From: DATJUF01 sp035502655
GTDB lineage: Bacteria > Desulfobacterota > Binatia > Binatales > Binataceae
Direction: 5' to 3'
Assembly (NCBI GenBank): GCA_035502655.1
Contig: DATJUF010000226.1
Location: 1-21,200 of the forward strand
DNA length: 21,200 nt
The translations under genes and the position numbers were made by a program. The notes beneath the pieces are model-generated. The model saw nothing but the letters and a program-made list of their open reading frames with translations. It made no database searches and was not told where the DNA came from. The first letter of the stretch is position 1. Every line of letters begins with the position of its first letter. Of the stretch, positions 15,140 to 21,200 are shown one piece after another.

Positions 15140-15212
15140 GTTGGTTCGCCGCGGTTCCTGGGAAATCAATAGTTGCGAGGTGCTCGGCGGGGGACCGGCG
15201 GAGTTGGCGTAC

Positions 15213-15698
15213 GTGCCGATAGTGCTGCAATTGAATCCAATAGCCAAGAAGATTGCGGAGACGCTGGAACCGCACGTCGAGCGGCAGGGCTATGAGCTGG
15301 TCGGAGTCGAGTTTCGAAAAGGCATGCGGAGCTCGCTGCTGCGGCTGCTGGTGGATAAGCCCGAAGGTGGTATCGCACTGAGTGATCTCGAAACCCTGAG
15401 TCCTCTGATTGGCGATCTCCTTGATGTCTACGATCCAGTGGAGGGGCGCTATACGCTTGAGGTTTCGTCGCCGGGAATTAACCGGCCATTGACCAAACTC
15501 GAGCATTTCGAGGCTTATCGCGGGCGCCGGGTGAAAATTCGCGCCTTTCAGCCTCGCGAGGGACGGAAGGTTTTCGTTGGGACGCTGGCGGCGGCTGACG
15601 CGCAGGGCGTTGAACTTGAAGAGGAAAATATCCACAAGCGGGAGAGGTTTGCATTCGAGGAAATCCAGGCGGCGAACTACGAACACAAATTCGACTGA
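15213..15698 (+). CDS. rimP: Ribosome maturation factor RimP
   Basis: This is a 161-residue cytoplasmic protein that assists late 30S subunit assembly. The N-terminal alpha/beta domain has GYELVGVEFRKG and RLLVDKPEGGIALSDLETLS. The conserved link motif YTLEVSSPGINRPL is at about residues 86-99, and the C-terminal SH3-like barrel ends at FAFEEIQAANYEHKF. The start is GTG 15213, with GGAG 9 nt upstream; the open frame extends farther upstream to 15138, but that part lies inside the leader hairpin's downstream flank and does not look like RimP. rimP is followed by nusA after 88 nt, the universal order. Confidence 0.95.
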   Translation: MPIVLQLNPIAKKIAETLEPHVERQGYELVGVEFRKGMRSSLLRLLVDKPEGGIALSDLETLSPLIGDLLDVYDPVEGRYTLEVSSPGINRPLTKLEHFEAYRGRRVKIRAFQPREGRKVFVGTLAAADAQGVELEEENIHKRERFAFEEIQAANYEHKFD

Positions 15699-15786
15699 GA
15701 TTCCAAGGTAAACCGGTGGCGCTCCATTGCACAATGGGATGCGGCGGCGGTAGCGGCGCGGCGGGTCCGCGCTCTCGGAGGGTGAT

Positions 15787-17280
15787 ATGGCGGTCGATCT
15801 GAATCGCGTAATTGATCAGGTTTCAAAGGAAAAAGGCATCGATAAAACGATCGTGGTGAGTGCGATTGAGGAAATGATGCATTCGGCGGCGCGCCGAACC
15901 TTTGGCCAGGACCGCAATATTGAGTCCCGCTACAACCATGAACTCGGCGAAGTCGAACTCTTCGAGATCAAGACGGTCGTCAGCCACGTCACCAATGCGG
16001 CGTCGGAAGTTGACGTGGAAGAGGCGCATACTCGTTACGATCCCGAGGCCCAGGCTGGTGATGAAATCCTAATCAAGCTTGACACGGCAACGATGGGACG
16101 GATCGCGGCGCAGGCGGCTAAGCAAAACCTCATCCAGCATATTCGCGACGCCGAGCGAAAGCAGATTTTCAACGAATTCAAGGATCGTAAGAATGAGGTT
16201 GTCTCCGGCATCGTGCAGCGCTTCGAGCGCAAGAACATGATCGTGAATCTAGGCCGCACCGAGGCAATCTTGCCGGAAAAGGAGCAGATTCCGCATGAGC
16301 GCTACCGGCAGGGCGACCGCATTCGCGCACTGATCCTCGATGTCGATTTATCTGAGAAGGGTCTCGCGATCATTCTTTCACGTACTTCAAACCTGTTCCT
16401 GATGAAGCTGTTCGAGCAGGAAGTGCCGGAAATCTACGAAGGTATCGTCGAGATAAGACAATGCGCGAGAGAACCGGGAGGCCGTGCCAAGGTTGCGGTC
16501 TACTCCAAGGATAGCGACGTCGACCCGGTTGGCGCATGCGTCGGTATGAAGGGCACGCGCGTTCAATCAGTAGTGCAGGAATTGCGCGGCGAGAAGATCG
16601 ATATAGTGCCCTGGACCGACGATCAGGCCGAACTCGTATGCCGTGCACTCGCTCCAGCCAAGGTTTCAAAGGTAATCATCGATGAGGACGAACATGCGAT
16701 GGAAGTAATCGTTCCGGACGATCAGCTTTCACTCGCAATCGGCAAACGTGGTCAGAACGTACGCCTGGCCCATCGCCTGTCGGGATGGAAACTCGACGTG
16801 CGCAGTGATTCCGAAGCGGAAGAAGAGGCGCGCACTGCGCGGGCTTCGCTCAACGCGATCCCTGGTATTGGCGATATTAACGCCGAGTTGCTTTATCAAT
16901 GGGGTTTCCGCTCGGCCGAGCAGTTGTCCGAAGCGGACGAGGAAAACTTTGAGGTCGAGGGTATCAGTCCGGAACGAGCGCGACAGGTGATACATGCGGC
17001 GCGCGAATGGGTCGAGACCAAGCGCACGCGAGCCGCGGCGGCCGCAGCCCAAGAGGAAGCTCAGGAGAACAATGAGGGTACGAGTGCGAGTCAAAACGGC
17101 GGCGGGGAACTAGAAGCAACTTCTGGCGGGCAACCGGAAGCAGCTTCTGAAGCGTCGACGGACGACGCTGAAGCCGCAGCGGTGGACGATACGGGCGAAA
17201 CCGATGCTGCGGACGGCGGTCGCGTGACCGCCGAGCCGGCTGCCGATACTGGCACTACTAACGGCGTCGGCAGTAAGTAA
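15787..17280 (+). CDS. nusA: Transcription elongation/termination factor NusA
   Basis: This is a 497-residue RNA polymerase-binding factor. The N-terminal domain is at 1-125, the S1 domain at about 137-200 (EVVSGIVQRFERKNMIVNLG), KH1 with VGMKGTRVQSVVQEL at 252-266, and KH2 with IGKRGQNVRLAHRLSGW at 318-334. One helix-hairpin-helix-like C-terminal repeat follows at 353-410 (NAIPGIGDINAELL). The last ~85 residues form an Ala/Glu-rich acidic, low-complexity tail, longer than needed for NusA core function. GGAGGG sits a few bases before ATG 15787. Downstream there is no ylxR or infB as expected: the next gene is convergent recA, so the usual operon is cut after nusA. Confidence 0.97.
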   Translation: MAVDLNRVIDQVSKEKGIDKTIVVSAIEEMMHSAARRTFGQDRNIESRYNHELGEVELFEIKTVVSHVTNAASEVDVEEAHTRYDPEAQAGDEILIKLDTATMGRIAAQAAKQNLIQHIRDAERKQIFNEFKDRKNEVVSGIVQRFERKNMIVNLGRTEAILPEKEQIPHERYRQGDRIRALILDVDLSEKGLAIILSRTSNLFLMKLFEQEVPEIYEGIVEIRQCAREPGGRAKVAVYSKDSDVDPVGACVGMKGTRVQSVVQELRGEKIDIVPWTDDQAELVCRALAPAKVSKVIIDEDEHAMEVIVPDDQLSLAIGKRGQNVRLAHRLSGWKLDVRSDSEAEEEARTARASLNAIPGIGDINAELLYQWGFRSAEQLSEADEENFEVEGISPERARQVIHAAREWVETKRTRAAAAAAQEEAQENNEGTSASQNGGGELEATSGGQPEAASEASTDDAEAAAVDDTGETDAADGGRVTAEPAADTGTTNGVGSK

Positions 17281-17398
17281 ACTGGTTAAAACCGCGCGAA
17301 CGCCCAGCTTACGCATTCGTACCGGCTGACCCGAACTGAAAGCTCGTCATCCCGTGCTGCGAAAGCACCGATCGGAGGCGGTCGCGGGAGATTGCCGC

Positions 17399-18478
17399 CT
17401 AGCCTTTGCGCTTGGGCGTTGGGGCGACGGGGGGTTCTTCGGCTTCGTTTTCGCTTATATCCGCGCCGTTGGCGAGGGGCGCGATTTTAGCGGCGAGCTT
17501 GGCGCGCACCTTGGCTTCGATTTCAGCGGCGATTGCCGGATTAGCCTTCAACAGGTCGCGGGCATTCTCGCGGCCTTGCCCGATGCGCTCGCCTCCATAC
17601 GAGTACCATGCTCCCAGCTTCTCGACGATATTATGCTCGGAGGCCATGTCGACCAGTTCGCCTTCCTTGGAAATGCCGGAGCCGTAGAGGATGTCGAACT
17701 CGGCCTCGCGGAAGGGCGGCGCGACTTTGTTTTTGACCACCTTGGTTTTGGTGCGTGAACCGATGATATCAGTACCGCTCTTAATCGTGCCGATACGGCG
17801 GATATCGATTCGCACCGAAGAATAGAACTTCAGCGCGTTGCCGCCGGTGGTGGTTTCAGGGTTACCGAACATCACGCCGATCTTCATGCGGATCTGGTTG
17901 ATGAAAATCACGACGGTGCGCGAGCGCGCAATGATCGAGGTAAGCTTGCGCAACGCCTGCGACATCAGCCGCGCCTGCAGGCCCATCTGCGGCTCGCCCA
18001 TCTCACCCTCGATTTCGGCGCGCGGCACGAGCGCGGCGACCGAATCGATTACCAGCACATCGATAGCGCCTGATTGGACCAGCGTTTCCGCGATCTCAAG
18101 CGCTTGCTCGCCGTTGTCTGGCTGTGAGATCAGCAGGTCTTCGACCATCACGCCCAGCTTGCGGGCGTAGGCAGCGTCAAGTGCATGCTCGGCGTCGATA
18201 AAGGCGCCGATGCCGCCAAGCTTCTGAGCTTCGGCGATACATTCGAGTGCCAGAGTAGTCTTGCCGGACGACTCCGGTCCGTAGATTTCGATCACGCGTC
18301 CGCGCGGCAGGCCGCCGACGCCAAGCGCCATGTCGAGGCCGAGCGAGCCGGTGGGAATCACGGCGATATCAGTCACGATCGCCTGCTCGCCCAGTTTCAT
18401 GATTGAGCCTTTGCCGAACTGTTTTTCGATTTGGCTGAGAGCCAGATCCAATGCTTTGGTTTTAATTTCCTGCGCCAT
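17399..18478 (-). CDS. recA: Recombinase RecA
   Basis: This is a 359-residue strand-exchange ATPase and SOS co-protease. The Walker A motif GPESSGKT is at 67-74. The catalytic Glu is in DAEH (E97). Walker B is VLVID (141-145). The L2 DNA-binding loop surrounds GNPETTTGGNALKFYSS (205-221). The C-terminal domain carries AIAAEIEAKVR, and the acidic/basic tail ends KRKG. The start is ATG 18478, with GGGGA about 5 nt upstream; the longer open frame to 18562 would add residues not found in RecA. The 176-nt region upstream (to thpR) should hold the SOS promoter, but I cannot identify a LexA box by eye. It is convergent with nusA, with about 118 nt between. Confidence 0.98.
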   Translation of the reverse strand: MAQEIKTKALDLALSQIEKQFGKGSIMKLGEQAIVTDIAVIPTGSLGLDMALGVGGLPRGRVIEIYGPESSGKTTLALECIAEAQKLGGIGAFIDAEHALDAAYARKLGVMVEDLLISQPDNGEQALEIAETLVQSGAIDVLVIDSVAALVPRAEIEGEMGEPQMGLQARLMSQALRKLTSIIARSRTVVIFINQIRMKIGVMFGNPETTTGGNALKFYSSVRIDIRRIGTIKSGTDIIGSRTKTKVVKNKVAPPFREAEFDILYGSGISKEGELVDMASEHNIVEKLGAWYSYGGERIGQGRENARDLLKANPAIAAEIEAKVRAKLAAKIAPLANGADISENEAEEPPVAPTPKRKG

Positions 18479-18654
18479 CGGTGTCCCCGCATCGCGGGCC
18501 TTGGGGTGCCCCGAGCCGATTTTGCCACAAACCAGAGGGCATAGCGCTATGGCCGATGGCATTAAGCTGACAGCGAGGATGCCTTGACGAGCTTATCAAC
18601 AGGAAAGGGATCGAAAATCACTAGCGATTCGTGTGCATGCAAATATCCGGCATT

Positions 18655-19233
18655 CTAAGCGGCGCCGAGGTGCCAAGACTTCAGCTCGGCGTATTGCGCG
18701 CCTGCCGGGCAGAGGATGCTGCGATAGAGCGTCATCGAGGCAATTGTTGAAATGCCGAAGTGGTGCTCGCGAGCGGCCTGCAGGACGCTGCGCAAGCCGC
18801 TTAATTCTCTGGGATCGCGTACGCGGGCGATCGTCAGATGAGGGGTGTACAGATGGTCCTCATCGCCGAAGCCAGCGCGCGAGGCGGCGGCTCGCACGTC
18901 CGTAGCCAGCTCAATCAATTCATCACTTTGCAAGCCGATCCAAATGACGTGCGGGCGTGAGAGATTTGGAAAGCCGCCAATACCTTGCACGGTCAGCCGG
19001 AACGGCTGCGCGCGGCTGGCGATGTGAGACAGGTCCGCAGCCAGCTTGTCAATCAACGATGTCGGCACTTCGTTGCCGAGAAAGCGGAGCGTTAGATGGA
19101 AGTTAGTTCGTGAGACCCAGCGGACGCCGCTACTGAGCGGCCGCAGTGGCTCGATGAATCGCTCAATTGCAGTCTCGGCCTCTGCGCTCATCCGCAACGC
19201 TACGAACGCCCTGATACAATCGGGCAGATCCAT
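18655..19233 (-). CDS. thpR: RNA 2',3'-cyclic phosphodiesterase (2'-5' RNA ligase family)
   Basis: This is a 192-residue 2H-phosphoesterase. The two catalytic H-x-T-x motifs are FHLTLRFLG (H46-T48) and TPHLTIARVR (H132-T134), about 86 residues apart as in the family. Members open 2',3'-cyclic phosphates to 2'-phosphates and can join tRNA halves in vitro. The start at ATG 19233 is supported by conserved family sequence IRAFVALR right after it. It lies upstream of recA on the same strand and 27 nt downstream of the isomerase-like gene, so it may be in one transcript with it. Adjacency of thpR to recA is seen in some genomes and has no known functional meaning. Confidence 0.93.
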   Translation of the reverse strand: MDLPDCIRAFVALRMSAEAETAIERFIEPLRPLSSGVRWVSRTNFHLTLRFLGNEVPTSLIDKLAADLSHIASRAQPFRLTVQGIGGFPNLSRPHVIWIGLQSDELIELATDVRAAASRAGFGDEDHLYTPHLTIARVRDPRELSGLRSVLQAAREHHFGISTIASMTLYRSILCPAGAQYAELKSWHLGAA

Positions 19234-19260
19234 TGGGACCGCCTCACACGTAATGAGAAG

Positions 19261-19875
19261 CTAATGGCTGTGTTCGAGGGCGTGCTCCACCAGCGGCAAA
19301 CGATCGTTACCGAAGAACATTGCGCCGTCGACGAAGATCGTAGGTGAACCAAAGCCGCCAAGCTCTATCAGCTCGGCCGTATTCGCCTTCAGTTTATCCT
19401 TATACTCGGGTGCCGCGATTTTGCGGAAGTATTCAGCTTCGTCGAGGCCGCTGTTGCGCACGATATCGCGCAAGACCTCATCCTGGCTGATGTCACGATT
19501 GGCGCCCCAATAGGTCTCGAAAACCAGCCTGGAGTAAGGCGAGATCCTGCCGTGTTCTTGCGCCACAAACGCTCCGCGCATCGCTTTGACGGAGTTAACC
19601 GGAAACACGCAGAGGTCGTTCATGTCGGTGATCTTCAAACCATAGAAATGCGCCCACTCCTGGAGATCCTTTTTCATATAGCGGGCTTTGACTTTTACCG
19701 GATTGGCGCGTTGTTCGTAGACGGAAGGGTTGACCGCATTAAACACACCGCCGACGAGAATCGGCCGCCAAATCAGGTCCGCCTGATGGCGCATTGCGAC
19801 TTTCTCGATCTGGCTAAAGGCCAGGTAAGTCCATGGACTCGAGCAATCATAGAAGAATTCCAGTTTTTTGCCCAT
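19261..19875 (-). CDS. DsbA-family 2-hydroxychromene-2-carboxylate isomerase-like protein
   Basis: This is a 204-residue thioredoxin-fold protein of the HCCA isomerase/GST-kappa branch. The N-terminal signature FFYDCSSPWTYLAF (7-20) places the family's Ser-Pro at S13-P14. Cys11 is present but no CxxC pair, so disulfide oxidase activity is unlikely. The C-terminal signature GGFGSPTIFVDGAMFFGNDRL is complete. By family it may isomerise an aromatic ring-cleavage intermediate or act as a glutathione-dependent isomerase or transferase; no aromatic-degradation neighbours were seen, so the substrate is open. AGGAG lies 8 nt upstream of ATG 19875. Confidence 0.88.
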   Translation of the reverse strand: MGKKLEFFYDCSSPWTYLAFSQIEKVAMRHQADLIWRPILVGGVFNAVNPSVYEQRANPVKVKARYMKKDLQEWAHFYGLKITDMNDLCVFPVNSVKAMRGAFVAQEHGRISPYSRLVFETYWGANRDISQDEVLRDIVRNSGLDEAEYFRKIAAPEYKDKLKANTAELIELGGFGSPTIFVDGAMFFGNDRLPLVEHALEHSH

Positions 19876-19947
19876 CGCGGTTTCTCCTGTCGGTCAAAAC
19901 TCTGGCGAACCATAGCATGATCGGGCGAAACGCTTCACGCCGAAGAG

Positions 19948-20991
19948 TTAATCTTCTAGCTTATGGAAAAACGCGAACAAAGGTGCCCGCGTGGGCGGCG
20001 CGCCCGCAGTTCCATCGGTATCCGCCCGCATGACGTTCGCCCGTGAAGAGGCGGCGGTCTCAGAACCCTTGTCCTCGACTTTAACCAGATCGGCGTAGAT
20101 ATAGCCGAAAAACACGTCAGCCGCGATTCTGACCGGCAAATGGCGGCCATCGTCGGTAACCCAAATCGTTGTGTCGCGAGCCTCGTTCCGGAAGTTGCCC
20201 TGACTCAGCCACAGGACGGAGGGTTCGATCTTAAGCGTATCGAAAGTGCCTAACTCGGTGGTGATACGTTCGCGGTCGATGACTTTGAAGGCAAAGACAT
20301 AACGATTGCCACCGCTGAAAACGTCGAAGGTGAGATTATCGCCAGGTTTGAGCGGCTGCGACAGAGCCATCATCGCGCCCGAAAATGGCCCGAGCGGATT
20401 GCCGCCACTGAATAGCCGCTCGGTGGTCTGGCCACGCCGATTGCGCTTAATGGCTGTGACCAGATGATCCTGATGGTCAAAAGTGGTGTGCCAATCGTCG
20501 AGGCGTTTATTTTCGTGCTGCTGAATAAAAATGTTGTTAGGCTGGTAGGAATTGCGCCAGAAATCCTCACGAATGTAATCGCGCATACGGTAGATGAGAT
20601 CGACGATTGCGCTACTGGTGATCCACATTTGCCCGCGCCATAATCCGGGATGCGTCCGGTCACGCCCGACCAGGACGCGGGCCGAGGCGGCAGGTACGCC
20701 TAACCAAGTGCCCTGGTAAAATAATGTTTCGCCATCATGAAAGGTGGGTGGTCCGGGCGGATACGATGGAATTTTCAGATTCTGGGGCAGCGGCAATGGC
20801 GTTGGCGACGGTTGTGGATGGGCGCTGGACAACGCCGCGGCATAGGCGTCCGCCAGATGAACAATCGGCCCGCCTTCCAACATTACCGGCAAGACGGCAA
20901 AGGAGAGCAGGCTTAAAGCTGCTATTGCCCATTTGAGACTCAAAACAAACCGAATCCGCAGCTCTTTACCAGGAATCGAAATCGAATACAC
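19948..20991 (-). CDS. Exported DUF3108 domain protein
   Basis: This is a 347-residue envelope protein. A hydrophobic segment at about 15-37 (FVLSLKWAIAALSLLSF) is an N-terminal signal or anchor. A Pro-rich linker (58-82) follows. Then comes the DUF3108 domain from about 86 (GETLFYQGTWLGVPAASARV) to about 310, including IWVTDDGRHLPVRI and ADVFFGYIYADLV near its end. The family is predicted to be periplasmic and adopts a lipocalin-like or beta-rich fold; a link to lipid or polysaccharide handling is not proven. The reading frame opens at GTG 20991 with no clear ribosome-binding site, and TTG 20943 is an alternative that still keeps the signal. It is divergent from a secreted protein only 39 nt away. 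Confidence 0.85.
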   Translation of the reverse strand: MYSISIPGKELRIRFVLSLKWAIAALSLLSFAVLPVMLEGGPIVHLADAYAAALSSAHPQPSPTPLPLPQNLKIPSYPPGPPTFHDGETLFYQGTWLGVPAASARVLVGRDRTHPGLWRGQMWITSSAIVDLIYRMRDYIREDFWRNSYQPNNIFIQQHENKRLDDWHTTFDHQDHLVTAIKRNRRGQTTERLFSGGNPLGPFSGAMMALSQPLKPGDNLTFDVFSGGNRYVFAFKVIDRERITTELGTFDTLKIEPSVLWLSQGNFRNEARDTTIWVTDDGRHLPVRIAADVFFGYIYADLVKVEDKGSETAASSRANVMRADTDGTAGAPPTRAPLFAFFHKLED

Positions 20992-21030
20992 TTAGTCCAT
21001 CAATTCTGCCCAACCGCGGAGGCTGTGGGA

Positions 21031-21200
21031 ATGTCAGGAAGCCGTCAGGTTGCTGCGATAATTGGCGTCATAGCTGCGTTCGCGATTGTCAGTCCCGCGT
21101 TCGCACAGATGGGCGTGAACAATTCCCGTGCCATCGCTGCCAGCCAGAGTCCGCTTTCGCTGGAGTCTCTGGAAAGTTCAGGCAACCGAAAACAGGGTCA
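21031..21200 (+). CDS. Secreted protein, N-terminal fragment (runs off window)
   Basis: An ATG at 21031, 8 nt after GGAGG, opens a frame with no stop before the window end. The first 25 residues are a Sec signal: MSGSRQ, hydrophobic core VAAIIGVIAAFAIV, and an SPAFA cleavage site, followed by QMGVNNSRAIAASQS. Only 31 residues of mature sequence are visible; they are Ser/Asn-rich and match nothing that I know. It diverges from the DUF3108 gene across only 39 nt, so promoters must overlap the coding starts. Function unknown. Confidence 0.7.
   Translation, partial: MSGSRQVAAIIGVIAAFAIVSPAFAQMGVNNSRAIAASQSPLSLESLESSGNRKQG

Noticed and set aside
17354..17368. Small hairpin GTGCT/AGCAC between nusA and recA
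   Set aside because: A 5-bp stem without a U-tract on either strand is too weak for a terminator call.
1..21200. CRISPR array, insertion sequence, tRNA or rRNA
   Set aside because: No regularly spaced repeats, transposase-like reading frame, terminal inverted repeat pairs or tRNA T-loop/acceptor pairing was found by eye.

Overview
The window reads as about 21 kb of a GC-rich bacterial chromosome. The genes have Gram-negative features: a lipoprotein box, a Tat signal, exported Sec substrates, and a rimP-nusA block behind a proteobacterial-style leader hairpin. Together with the short-chain dehydrogenases, an acyl-CoA dehydrogenase, a MaoC pair, a GH57/DUF3536 protein and several TTG/GTG starts, this suggests a deltaproteobacterial-type or Candidatus Binatota-like organism. 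That placement is inference from gene content; no marker was compared.

Layout. 1-1659: a long leader, then a protein resembling a sigma-54 activator ATPase that has lost nearly every catalytic signature. 1769-3964: a short-chain dehydrogenase (SDR) with its own promoter candidate, a small exported PKD-domain protein, and an opposite-strand SDR lacking the catalytic tyrosine. 4033-5928: a Tat-exported beta-carbonic anhydrase diverging from a TPR lipoprotein, then a small unrecognised protein. 6053-9301: a lipid/acyl-CoA cassette (SDR, acyl-CoA dehydrogenase, and two half-size MaoC proteins that look like a heterodimeric (R)-hydratase). Together these could catalyse the first three steps of a beta-oxidation-like cycle. 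9518-12938: a short GH57/DUF3536 protein followed 4 nt later by acetyl-CoA synthetase.

12939-14913 is the part that looks foreign. It is AT-richer, lies on the minus strand and is inserted between housekeeping loci. It encodes a 546-residue protein that I read as a type I restriction specificity (HsdS-like) DNA-recognition region fused to a HEPN RNase-like domain and a C-terminal CxxC module, with no methyltransferase or restriction subunit beside it. Downstream on the same strand is a previously unlisted 51-codon ORF with two CxxC knuckles. This pair is the best candidate here for an undescribed defence-type system.

15116-18478 is core information processing: a leader hairpin, rimP and nusA, then convergent recA. 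The infB gene that normally follows nusA is absent. 18655-20991 carries thpR (2'-5' RNA ligase/cyclic phosphodiesterase family), a DsbA-like isomerase of the HCCA isomerase type and a DUF3108 exported protein, all on the minus strand. A secreted protein starts divergently at 21031 and runs off the right edge. No CRISPR array, tRNA, rRNA or insertion sequence was seen.
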